In this document: in pieces, positions 15,816 to 23,271 of the stretch | How the letters are laid out: each line of letters opens with the position of its first letter | Position numbering within the stretch: position 1 is the first letter of the stretch | DNA from: Hyphomicrobiales bacterium | GTDB lineage: Bacteria; Pseudomonadota; Alphaproteobacteria; Rhizobiales; HXMU1428-3 | Length of the DNA stretch: 27,543 nucleotides | Direction: 5' to 3' | NCBI GenBank assembly: GCA_021775385.1 | Contig: JAJFHW010000324.1 | Coordinates: 1 to 27,543, forward strand | Notes under the pieces: model-generated | Told to the model about the DNA's origin: nothing | Database searches by the model: none | What the model saw: the letters and a program-made list of their open reading frames with translations, nothing else | Program-made: the position numbers and the translations under genes

Positions 15816-17423
15816 GTGAGTATAGTAACGCGTTTAACAATGATTGTGGCTATGTGTCTGGTTTTACCGGCATGTAGTTCAAATATGACCCGGTTTGATG
15901 CCCCAAGTTTGGGTATGAAACAAAGCGGTATTTCTGAAGACACCCCCATAAATGGCAATAGAGTGCAGCGTGATCAATCTAGCGATAGATCTTATGCGCA
16001 ACCAGATTATCGTCAATCTCAGTACAATAGAGATTTTAAGCAATCTGATTATCAGAAACCAGCTGACCGTTATAGTTCTAGCCAGAACCAGTATAATAAT
16101 ACGCGCACTAATGATTATGGGCGTAATAATTATAATGATTATCGTCAGCAATATTCTCAAAAACAATATGCTGAGAATAAATACAGCCAAAACAGATTTA
16201 ATAATTCGAAAGATGGATATCAGCCTAAGAAAATCTACAAAGATTATTCTGATCGCGATGTCTATGACACAAAGAGTACGCCTGATAGCCGGAATGCTTA
16301 TGATAATCGTTTCCAGAACAAAAATGGTTATGATCAAAATTCTGTGCAGCGTGAAACATTGCCTGATATTCAGCAATCTAATCGCCGTGAAGAAACGCGC
16401 GATCAACCAACACGCAAGGTGACGACTTATCGCTATGTGCCGCAAAATGCGCGCAAAGAAAGCGATTATCAGCAGCCACGCCAAAAGCAGGCACTACGTC
16501 AACAGGCTGACAAATTTGTTGAGCACCGTGTTGTTCAAGGTGATACGCTTTATAATATTTCCAAACGATATAACGTGCAGCAACAAGACATCAGCCGTGA
16601 AAACAACATTGATGGATCTGGCATTAAACTAGGGCAACGATTACGTATTCCGGGTGTGAGCCAACGAAATGTAGATGAGATTTCTCAAAAGTCAGTTGAG
16701 AAAAAATCTGTTGTTACTGCCCTTAAGGCGGGTGACAGATACCGGGTGAAAAGTGGTGATACCGTTTATAGCATTGCACGGCGCTCAGGTGTTTCTCCTC
16801 AAGACTTAGCGGATGCCAACGGACTTGATAATGTTGGACAGGTGAAGCTTGGCCAAGAGTTAGTTATTCCAGGAAAACAAGCTCAGAAGAAACCTGTTCG
16901 TGTTGCATCTATTGATAGAAATGCGGGCATCTCGAAACTTGCTCGAAAGTCTTCAAAAGCTCCTGTTCCAGTTCGTAAGAAAGTGGCTGCCAAAAACAAG
17001 ATTAAATCAGTTGATGCTGGTGTTTCTAAACGGCTTTCAGGGCCGCATCGGTTTATGTGGCCAGTTGGTGGACGGATTGTTTCTAAGTTTGGTCGTCAAA
17101 AAAGCGGAACCATCAATGATGGTGTGAACCTTTCTGTACCGGTTGGCACAAAAGTGAAGGCTGCTGAAAGTGGCACGGTTGCTTATGCTGGAAACGAGCT
17201 CAAAGGTTATGGGAACTTGATTTTGGTGCGTCATAAGAATAACTGGGTTAGCGCTTATGCGCATAATAGCAAGTTGCTTGTGAAACGCGGTGATAAGGTT
17301 TCTCGTGGGCAATTGATTGCTAAATCAGGTAAATCTGGAACTGTGAACCAACCGCAGTTACACTTTGAACTTCGCAAAGGCTCGAAGCCTGTAAACCCAA
17401 TGAAATACTTGGCTATGAGGTAA
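15816..17423 (+). CDS. LysM and LytM (M23-like) domain lipoprotein, NlpD/DipM type
   Basis: 535 residues. The start is GTG with AGAGG 6 bases upstream. The signal peptide ends in the lipobox LPAC (Cys20), so it is a lipoprotein, presumably in the outer membrane. Residues ~46-230 are a disordered stretch rich in Gln, Asn, Tyr, Arg and Ser. Two LysM peptidoglycan-binding domains follow (about 236-280 and 308-353), then a basic linker and a LytM domain (405-535). The metal ligands of active M23 peptidases are lost: the His and Asp of the HxGxD-type motif are Asn434 and Asn438 in INDGVN, and the first His of HxH is Gln514 in PQLHFE. This pattern fits non-enzymatic activators of cell-wall amidases such as NlpD, EnvC and DipM, acting at division. 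A terminator overlaps its stop codon. Confidence 0.92.
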   Translation: MSIVTRLTMIVAMCLVLPACSSNMTRFDAPSLGMKQSGISEDTPINGNRVQRDQSSDRSYAQPDYRQSQYNRDFKQSDYQKPADRYSSSQNQYNNTRTNDYGRNNYNDYRQQYSQKQYAENKYSQNRFNNSKDGYQPKKIYKDYSDRDVYDTKSTPDSRNAYDNRFQNKNGYDQNSVQRETLPDIQQSNRREETRDQPTRKVTTYRYVPQNARKESDYQQPRQKQALRQQADKFVEHRVVQGDTLYNISKRYNVQQQDISRENNIDGSGIKLGQRLRIPGVSQRNVDEISQKSVEKKSVVTALKAGDRYRVKSGDTVYSIARRSGVSPQDLADANGLDNVGQVKLGQELVIPGKQAQKKPVRVASIDRNAGISKLARKSSKAPVPVRKKVAAKNKIKSVDAGVSKRLSGPHRFMWPVGGRIVSKFGRQKSGTINDGVNLSVPVGTKVKAAESGTVAYAGNELKGYGNLILVRHKNNWVSAYAHNSKLLVKRGDKVSRGQLIAKSGKSGTVNQPQLHFELRKGSKPVNPMKYLAMR

Positions 17424-17456
17424 GAGGTTTTCTTTCTCTTACCTGCTATTTTTTTT
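17418..17456 (+). terminator. intrinsic terminator of the LysM/LytM gene
   Basis: Perfect 9-bp stem AGGTAAGAG (17418-17426) / CTCTTACCT (17436-17444), 9-base loop, then GCTA and eight T's. The stop codon lies inside the left arm. Confidence 0.85.
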
Positions 17457-17460
17457 AGTT

Positions 17461-17490
17461 GTGCTTCAGATGCCAACAAAGCATCCGCAC
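17461..17490 (-). repeat. REP-like palindrome, copy 2
   Basis: On the minus strand it reads GTGCG-GATGC-TTTGTTG-GCATC-TGAA-GCAC. Both the inner stem (GATGC/GCATC) and outer stem (GTGC/GCAC) are perfect. It matches copy 3 at 24 of 30 positions. Confidence 0.78.
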
Positions 17491-17566
17491 TTGGGCCATA
17501 GAGGGGCGGTATTTTTTGTGACCAGCTCTTATTTCTGCTCGCTAAAGCTCCGCTCAGACTGATCTT

Positions 17567-17596
17567 GCGCTTCAATTGCCGACAAAGCAAACGCAC
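17567..17596 (-). repeat. REP-like palindrome, copy 3
   Basis: Minus strand GTGCGTTTGC-TTTGTCG-GCAATTGAAGCGC. The inner stem keeps 4 bp; relative to copy 2 one A-T pair has become T-A, a compensatory change. The similarity to copy 2 continues loosely into the flank (both have GGTATTT...GTGA), making a duplicated unit of about 61-66 bases. Confidence 0.75.
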
Positions 17597-17712
17597 CTCT
17601 GTACTACCAGAAAAATGGTATTTGTTTCGTGATCTCAGATTTGCGAAAATGAATGAACCAAACATCGTGTCCTTGCGACTTATAGGGGTAACTTAAGTAA
17701 AAGGAATTCACG

Positions 17713-17940
17713 ATGTATAAGAAATTATTTGCACTAGTGGTTTTAGTGATGGCTCTTCCAGCTCCTGTGTTGGCTGGAGCTAAAGTAAAGATGCAAACTA
17801 ATGACCTTCATTCTGTTGAAAAGTTTGAGACCGTATCTCGCGCTAATCAGGCACGTAAAAGTAAGCGCCAGAAGTGCCTTGATATGATGCTTCCGCAAGA
17901 TGGTGTTGATTGTTTGAAGAAATTGAAAGCGAAGAAATAG
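17713..17940 (+). CDS. small secreted basic protein, unknown function
   Basis: 75 residues. The signal peptide (MYKKLFALVVLVMALPAPVLA) probably ends after residue 21, leaving a 54-residue mature protein rich in Lys, Gln and Ser with two cysteines (about 16 residues apart) and a Lys-rich end. Support for it being real: AAGGAA 7 bases before the ATG, a clean signal peptide, and a perfect bidirectional terminator ~100 bases after the stop. I do not recognise a family. The two cysteines could form a disulfide in the periplasm. Confidence 0.7.
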   Translation: MYKKLFALVVLVMALPAPVLAGAKVKMQTNDLHSVEKFETVSRANQARKSKRQKCLDMMLPQDGVDCLKKLKAKK

Positions 17941-18043
17941 TCTGGTAAAAACAAGAGGATTACAACTGAGCTTTGACTGGTTGCTTTGAAAAAAGTGACT
18001 TCAATTTGGGGCTTCAAGTTGGCGTTAATATATTTGAATATTA

Positions 18044-18073
18044 AAAAGGGCGGAAATTTCATTCCGCCCTTTT
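18044..18073. terminator. bidirectional terminator between the small secreted protein and cspA
   Basis: Perfect 12-bp stem AAAAGGGCGGAA (18044-18055) / TTCCGCCCTTTT (18062-18073), 6-base loop. T-runs face both ways, serving the two converging genes. Confidence 0.9.
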
Positions 18074-18109
18074 ATTTTGTTAAATATCAGATACATAATT
18101 AAAATGTAT

Positions 18110-18319
18110 TTAAAGAAGTTCTATAGTTCCGACAGCAATCTTGCCGCTTTTTGAATCAGTTTGAGTATCAAAAGATACTTTCTGACCTTCTGTCAGTGTG
18201 CTAATTCCAGCATTTTCAAGCGCTGTTGCGTGAACAAACACATCTTTATCGCCATCTTGTGGTTCGATGAAGCCGAAGCCTTTTTGGCTGTTATAGAATT
18301 TTACTGTTCCTGTAGTCAT
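18110..18319 (-). CDS. cspA: cold-shock domain protein
   Basis: 69 residues forming one OB-fold cold-shock domain. It has the RNA-binding motifs RNP1 (KGFGFIEP, about 13-20) and RNP2 (VFVHATAL). CspA proteins bind single-stranded RNA or DNA and act as RNA chaperones. AAGGAAAA precedes the ATG. Immediately upstream on the same strand lies a decayed start of a DEAD-box helicase, a common functional partner of cold-shock proteins. The symbol is a family name; several csp paralogues are usual in this order. Confidence 0.93.
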   Translation of the reverse strand: MTTGTVKFYNSQKGFGFIEPQDGDKDVFVHATALENAGISTLTEGQKVSFDTQTDSKSGKIAVGTIELL

Positions 18320-18992
18320 AGTGTTTTCCTTTCAATGACTGTTGTCCGCCTTGATTGACGGTATTAATTGCTACCGTCAGGCGGCAGAATTAGTTGATCC
18401 AGTTTGCGCAATTCCCAAAACATCCTGCTCAGTAAGCAGCGGAGGAATGGCTTTAGTTTGAATTGGGGTGGGATTGGTATACCCTTCAAGGGATATAGCT
18501 TTAAGTATAGGCTGGGCCAAGCCGAGGTCGTCAAATTTTTTCAAAAGAATGTCTTTATCCGCTGTCTAAAAAAGGCTAGTTGCCAGTTATCAACGGGTCT
18601 TTCATACAGGGGGAGCTTGAGTAGAGAAGCTGCCTTGGTTTCTGCGCCACATGGGGCTATTCCAGGCAGGGATCACTAAAATCAAAGTCGAGAATATTTC
18701 GTCGCTGATTTATTCATCTACACGCGACATGTAAATGACACTAACCTAATTTGCCGATTAAAGCAACAAAACAAATGTTTTTCAAATGTAGACCGCTGAT
18801 AGCATCGTTCAAATTAAGAAGTCCAATTATTAAGTGTTTCTGCATTGGGAAAACAATTTATCCAATGATAGTTTTGGTTGTTTTTAACATTTGCCGGGTA
18901 AAAATATAGCTGACTGTATGAATTCTTCGAGTTTAGCGCTGAGGTAAAACTGAAGTTTATCTCATTTCAAAACCTCTAATAGAGGTGATATT
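18320..18992. other. cspA-DUF815 intergenic region (673 bases)
   Basis: No intact gene. The part next to cspA holds a helicase remnant (18377-18544, minus strand). 18600-18680 can fold (TGCCTTGG near 18631 with CCAGGCA near 18662) and might be a leader or small RNA. 18700-18992 is AT-rich with nothing recognised. Confidence 0.5.
18377..18544 (-). pseudogene. N-terminal remnant of a DEAD-box RNA helicase (RhlE type)
   Basis: Read on the minus strand from a TTG at 18544 to a TGA at 18377, 55 codons encode a clear helicase start: KKFDDLGLAQPILKAI, then the Q motif GYTNPTPIQTKAIPPLL and LGIAQTGS, the beginning of motif I. The expected AQTGTGKTAAF is degraded to AQTGSTNSAA followed by stop, so the ATP-binding Lys is lost and the remaining ~400 residues are missing. 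No good ribosome-binding site precedes it. The sequence then passes directly into the cspA upstream region. It is most simply a deletion remnant of a cold-shock helicase gene once next to cspA. Confidence 0.8.
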
Positions 18993-19862
18993 TTACTTCG
19001 CTCCGAGCTCTCCTAATAAATGCTCGATGAATTGCCTTGCAACCCGGCCGGAGCGGCTACCTCTCTCTATTGTCCAGAGGTGGGCTCTTTTGATGAGCTC
19101 ATCTTCATCCAATTTTATTTCAAGGTCTTTTGCATATGTTTTGATGATTTCGTCGTAGTGGGCTTTGTCGCAATTATAAAAACCAAGCCATAGGCCAAAA
19201 CGGTCGGAGAGTGAAATTTTCTCGTTTGAGAGATCGTTATTATGGATGTAATCTTTTTGATTATATTCGCTTTGGTCGCGCGCTAATAGATGGCGTTGGT
19301 TTGATGTGGCATAAAATATGACGTTTGAAGGCCGTCCAGAAATGCCGCCTTCCAGCATGGCTTTTAAAGATTTGTAAGAGGCATCGTTTGGCTCGAAGGA
19401 TAAATCATCACAAAATAATATAAATTGAGCATCCTGGTTTTTTAATATCCTCAAGCATTCATTGAGGGTGGTGATATCCTCTCGCAAGATTTCGATAAGG
19501 ATGAGTGGGTGTTCTAAGTTTTCTTTTGATATCTCGTTGTGAATTGATTTGATGAGCGAGCTTTTTCCCATCCCTCTTGCGCCCCAAAGAAGCGCGTTGT
19601 TAGCTGGGAGCCTTTTTGCGAAGGCTTTTGTGTTGTTGAGGAGCTTTTGCTTTTGATCATCAATTCCGATGAGTAGATTTAGGTCGATATAGTTAATTTT
19701 CTTAATGGGGGTGAATGACTTGGTGTCGCCTTCCCATAAATACCCTTTTGCTTCGCCATTCTTATATGAAAAAGCGGGGATTTGTGATGGTTTTGGGCTT
19801 AAGCGCTCTAACGCATCTGCAATGCGGGATAGATCCTCAGCTATATTTTGTCGTTTTGTCAT
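18993..19862 (-). CDS. AAA+ ATPase, DUF815 family
   Basis: 289 residues. Walker A is GARGMGKSS (about 93-101), Walker B FILFCDDLSF (147-156), sensor-1-like YATSNQRHLL, and an arginine-finger-like SDRFGL. The N-terminus has a short helical segment before the domain. The layout matches DUF815 family ATPases; their cellular role is not established to my knowledge. It is transcribed away from yajC-secDF and shares a 228-base divergent region with it, an arrangement seen in other Hyphomicrobiales. The ribosome-binding site before its ATG is weak. Confidence 0.9.
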   Translation of the reverse strand: MTKRQNIAEDLSRIADALERLSPKPSQIPAFSYKNGEAKGYLWEGDTKSFTPIKKINYIDLNLLIGIDDQKQKLLNNTKAFAKRLPANNALLWGARGMGKSSLIKSIHNEISKENLEHPLILIEILREDITTLNECLRILKNQDAQFILFCDDLSFEPNDASYKSLKAMLEGGISGRPSNVIFYATSNQRHLLARDQSEYNQKDYIHNNDLSNEKISLSDRFGLWLGFYNCDKAHYDEIIKTYAKDLEIKLDEDELIKRAHLWTIERGSRSGRVARQFIEHLLGELGAK

Positions 19863-19970
19863 CGCGTTTTACTCATCTTAAGGACTAATTGTTCCATCAA
19901 TTGGTTCAGTATTCATCATATAGAGACATTTTTTGAGATTTTTCATTGATTTCGCAGTATAGAACTTCAT

Positions 19971-19990
19971 GCTTCCCTTGCAATGGAAGC
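19971..19990. promoter_or_regulatory. hairpin in the yajC leader region
   Basis: GCTTCC (19971-19976), 8-base loop, GGAAGC (19985-19990): a perfect 6-bp stem in the divergent region, 45 bases before a short ribosome-binding-site-bearing reading frame. Function unknown. Confidence 0.4.
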
Positions 19991-20034
19991 TCAAGAGGTT
20001 ATATTCAGTTTTCGCTGACCAGAGGACTGTTTTA

Positions 20035-20073
20035 ATGGCTTCAGCTTGTGTTAAAAAGTTTATCGAAGATTAA
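20035..20073 (+). CDS. possible 12-codon leader peptide before yajC
   Basis: ATG at 20035 with AGAGGA at 20021-20026 (8-base spacing) encodes MASACVKKFIED and stops at 20073, 17 bases before yajC. Small upstream frames can couple translation. It is far too short to act as a SecM/VemP-style arrest peptide. It could equally be chance. Confidence 0.3.
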   Translation: MASACVKKFIED

Positions 20074-20090
20074 AAAGGGAATGGAATTTT

Positions 20091-20426
20091 ATGCTGATAA
20101 CTCCTGCATTCGCACAGTCAGCCACGAACGGCGGTGGTACAGGCGATATTTTAGGGACGGTAATGTTGTTTTTACCGTTAATCGCAATTTGGTATTTCCT
20201 TATTATCAGACCGCAGCAAACTCAGATGAAGAAACACCGCGAGATGATTGATAATTTGCGACGCGGTGACAATATCGTCACCAATGGTGGTTTGATTGGT
20301 AAAATTACCAAAGTAGTTGGTGATGATGAATTTCAGGTTGAAATTGCTGACGGGATTAAAGTTCGGGTTGCACGTGGATCTGTTGCGAAACTTCGCGTGA
20401 AAACGGAACCTGTTAACGAAAAATAA
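20091..20426 (+). CDS. yajC: preprotein translocase subunit YajC
   Basis: 111 residues. A single membrane segment (TVMLFLPLIAIWYFLII, about 23-40) is followed by the family hallmark RPQQTQMKKHREMIDNLRRGDNI split by a short loop, and the conserved TNGGLIGKI...VEIADGIKVRVARG. YajC associates with SecD and SecF and with SecYEG in the inner membrane. The genes are in the standard order yajC-secD-secF. Confidence 0.95.
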   Translation: MLITPAFAQSATNGGGTGDILGTVMLFLPLIAIWYFLIIRPQQTQMKKHREMIDNLRRGDNIVTNGGLIGKITKVVGDDEFQVEIADGIKVRVARGSVAKLRVKTEPVNEK

Positions 20427-20505
20427 TAATAGATTTGGCACGGATGGTTCATTTAGTTCTCTACTTGTACTCTACCTGTGCTCTTTGGTGTGAAAGGTAT
20501 TTTCC

Positions 20506-22143
20506 ATGCTGCATTTTTCTAGATGGAAAACATTTATAGTTTGGGGCTTTGCCCTTCTGGGTGTGCTATGTGCAGCTCCCAACCTTATCCCTGAAAAAGA
20601 TTTGGCTAGTTACCCACAATTTGTTCAGAATTTAAGACTGAACCTTGGTTTGGACTTACGTGGTGGTTCCCATTTGCTTTTAAAAATGGATAAAGATCTC
20701 CTGATTGAAAAGCAAATTAAGGTATTGCGCGGTAATGTGCGGACTGTATTGCGTGGTAAACGTGATGGAGCGGCTCGGACCGGTGCTATTCGCTATCGTG
20801 ATTTAAGTGCGAAAAAAGATCGGGTTGAATTTAAGCCGTCTGACCCAGCTGATTTGGAAAAAGCTTACCAAGCGGCTCGTACGCTTATTGAACCACTCGC
20901 ATCTACATCTTTTGGCACGACGCCAGGTAATAATGTAGACGTTGAGAAAACGGCTGATGGACGAATTGTTGTGAGGCCTTCTGAGCCAGCAATAACAGCT
21001 AAAATATCAACTTCACTTGATTCTGCTATTGAAGTCTTGAGGCGCAGGGTTGATGCCTTGGGTACTACTGAGCCTTCTATTCAGCGCCAAGGTGAAGACC
21101 GGATTTTGTTACAAGTGCCTGGTTATGATGATTCTGATAAGTTGAAAGCCGTTGTTAAACAAGCGGCTGTGCTTTCTTTTCACTTGGTGGTACGGCCTGC
21201 AAATGTTGAAGAAGCGGCTGACGGGCTAACTGAGCCGGGGACTACAATCTTCCCGTCTAAGGATCAATATTCCACGCACTATATTCTGGAAGATGAACCT
21301 TTGATTACAGGTGCTGATTTGGCAAATGCGCGGCAAGAGATTAGCCCGCAGTCTAGCCGGCCCGTTGTTTCTTTTAGATTGAATTCTCGTGGTGCTGTTC
21401 GCTTTGGTGATGTAACAGCGGCGAACGTTGGGCGCCCATTTGCGATTGTCTTGGACGGTGAAGTGATTTCTGCACCGACCATTCAGGAAGCAATTACTGG
21501 TGGTTCTGGACAAATTTCTGGAAACTTTACAGTTTCAACTGCTGATGACTTGGCGATTTTATTACGCTCTGGTTCTTTAGAAGCGCCGTTGACTATTTTA
21601 GAAGAACGGACTGTTGATGCGAGCCTTGGTGCTGACTCTATTGCTGCTGGTAAGTTGGCCGCAATTATTGGTCTTGTTGGGGTTGTTGCATTCATTCTGA
21701 TGGCGTATGGCACGTTTGGTCTTTATGCAAACATTGCTCTATTGATTAATATTTCGATGATTATCGGGGCGCTTTCGTTGCTGCAAGCGACTTTAACTTT
21801 ACCCGGAATTGCGGGTATCGTTCTTACCATGGGTATGGCGGTTGATGCGAATGTGCTTATTTTTGAGCGGATCCGTGAAGAATTGCGGGCTGGTAAAACA
21901 GCGATTAGTGCGATTGAATCAGGTTATTCTAGAGCTCTTTCAACCATCTTGGATGCGAATATTACTACATTCTTGGCGGCGATTATTCTCTTTTGGCTTG
22001 GTTCTGGACCGGTAAGCGGTTTTGCGGTGACTTTATCAATTGGTATTTTTACATCTGTGTTTACCGCATTTGTATTAACCAGATGGCTAATTGCCTGGTG
22101 GTTGCGCTCACAGAGATCTAAAACTGTTGATATGCCAATATAG
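20506..22143 (+). CDS. secD: protein translocase subunit SecD
   Basis: 545 residues. SecD with SecF uses the proton gradient to pull exported proteins into the periplasm after SecA-driven translocation. It has an N-terminal membrane helix, the conserved LNLGLDLRGGSHLLLKMD (about 46-63), a large periplasmic domain, and five C-terminal membrane helices with GMAVDANVLIFERIREELR. GAAAGG precedes the ATG. The secF start lies 13 bases after its stop. Confidence 0.96.
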   Translation: MLHFSRWKTFIVWGFALLGVLCAAPNLIPEKDLASYPQFVQNLRLNLGLDLRGGSHLLLKMDKDLLIEKQIKVLRGNVRTVLRGKRDGAARTGAIRYRDLSAKKDRVEFKPSDPADLEKAYQAARTLIEPLASTSFGTTPGNNVDVEKTADGRIVVRPSEPAITAKISTSLDSAIEVLRRRVDALGTTEPSIQRQGEDRILLQVPGYDDSDKLKAVVKQAAVLSFHLVVRPANVEEAADGLTEPGTTIFPSKDQYSTHYILEDEPLITGADLANARQEISPQSSRPVVSFRLNSRGAVRFGDVTAANVGRPFAIVLDGEVISAPTIQEAITGGSGQISGNFTVSTADDLAILLRSGSLEAPLTILEERTVDASLGADSIAAGKLAAIIGLVGVVAFILMAYGTFGLYANIALLINISMIIGALSLLQATLTLPGIAGIVLTMGMAVDANVLIFERIREELRAGKTAISAIESGYSRALSTILDANITTFLAAIILFWLGSGPVSGFAVTLSIGIFTSVFTAFVLTRWLIAWWLRSQRSKTVDMPI

Positions 22144-22156
22144 GGGGATTAGTTCT

Positions 22157-23107
22157 ATGGCGTTTAAAGGTATTGATTTTGTCCCTCATGGTACAAAAAT
22201 TCCGTTTGTTTCTATGCGAAACATTACTTTCATCCTTTCAGGACTAGCGGTGATTGCATCGATTGCATTATTTTCAACCAAAGGTTTGAACTACGGTATT
22301 GACTTTCTTGGCGGTACTTCGATTGAAGTTCGTCATAAAGCTGGACCGGCTAACATTGCTGATGTGCGCTCGAAAGTTGGGGCGCTTGGGTTTGGTGATG
22401 TTCAAATTCAGCAATTTAATGACCCTCGAGATGTTTTGGTACGGATTGAACTGCAATCAGGTGGTGAAGAAGCGAACCAAAACGCACTTGATAAAATCAA
22501 GGTAGCACTCGGTGATGGTTTTGAATTTCGCAACACTGAAGTGATTGGCCCTACTGTTTCTGGTGAGTTAACCAGAGCTGGTATTATTGCGGTGATCACG
22601 GCTATTTTTGTTGTGCTGATTTATATTTGGCTCCGGTTTGAGTGGCAGTTTTCACTTGGTGCGGTTGTTGCACTTGTGCATGATATTGTGCTCACCATTG
22701 GTATTTTCTCACTCTTGCAACTTGAATTTACGCTTTCTATCATCGCGGCTTTGCTGACGATTGTTGGTTACTCGCTCAACGATACGGTGGTTGTTTATGA
22801 CCGTGTGCGTGAGAATTTGCGTAAATTTAAAAAGATGCCACTGAATGAATTACTTGACGTTTCGATTAATGAAACACTTTCACGGACGATTTTAACATCT
22901 GTGACAACATTGATTGCTCTTGTTTCATTGTTTGTTTTCGGTGGTGAGGTGATCCGTGGATTTGTTTTTGCGATGATTTGGGGTGTTGTGGTTGGTACTT
23001 ATTCCTCGATCTTTATCGCATCACCAGTTCTTTTGCTTGTTGGTGTTAAACGTGACTGGAGTGGCCTTGGTGGTGCTAAATATAAAGAACCTGGCACTGC
23101 AAAATAA
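22157..23107 (+). CDS. secF: protein translocase subunit SecF
   Basis: 316 residues from ATG 22157, preceded by GGGGGA at 22144-22149; the frame is open further upstream inside secD, but that part is a shadow. It has the SecF marks GLNYGIDFLGGTSIEV, FEWQFSLGAVVALVHDIVLT, and VGYSLNDTVVVYDRVRENLR in the C-terminal membrane bundle. Partner of SecD. A strong terminator follows 19 bases after the stop. Confidence 0.96.
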   Translation: MAFKGIDFVPHGTKIPFVSMRNITFILSGLAVIASIALFSTKGLNYGIDFLGGTSIEVRHKAGPANIADVRSKVGALGFGDVQIQQFNDPRDVLVRIELQSGGEEANQNALDKIKVALGDGFEFRNTEVIGPTVSGELTRAGIIAVITAIFVVLIYIWLRFEWQFSLGAVVALVHDIVLTIGIFSLLQLEFTLSIIAALLTIVGYSLNDTVVVYDRVRENLRKFKKMPLNELLDVSINETLSRTILTSVTTLIALVSLFVFGGEVIRGFVFAMIWGVVVGTYSSIFIASPVLLLVGVKRDWSGLGGAKYKEPGTAK

Positions 23108-23126
23108 GAATTAAAAAATTTGTTTT

Positions 23127-23154
23127 AAAAGGCGCTGTTTTCAGCGCCTTTTTT
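23127..23154 (+). terminator. intrinsic terminator after secF
   Basis: AAAAGGCGCTG (23127-23137) / CAGCGCCTTTT (23142-23152), perfect 11-bp stem, TTTT loop, T-run to 23154. It closes the yajC-secD-secF operon and implies that the next gene has its own promoter. Confidence 0.92.
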
Positions 23155-23271
23155 GTGGTCGGTTTTGTTTTGTGATTGGGTAAATTTTGTATTGCGGGTC
23201 ATTTCTTTGACGTTATCTTTTATATGGTATGCCACAATTTAAATTGTTTATTTTAAACGAGGTTTTTCTAA

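Noticed and set aside
15879..16484. Minus-strand Ile-rich frame opposite the lipoprotein's disordered region
   Set aside because: Same reason: antisense of an Asn/Tyr/Gln-rich coding region, no start signal.
15816..17423. Active M23 endopeptidase
   Set aside because: Three of the usual zinc-site or catalytic residues are replaced; recorded instead as a degenerate activator-type domain.
18404..18679. Plus-strand 91-codon reading frame
   Set aside because: It is antisense to the helicase remnant and has no family resemblance or convincing ribosome-binding site.
23207..23233. Sigma-70 promoter of the beta-lactamase gene (TTGACG ... TATGCC)
   Set aside because: The spacer would be only 15 bases and the -10 is poor; a promoter is expected here but I cannot place it.
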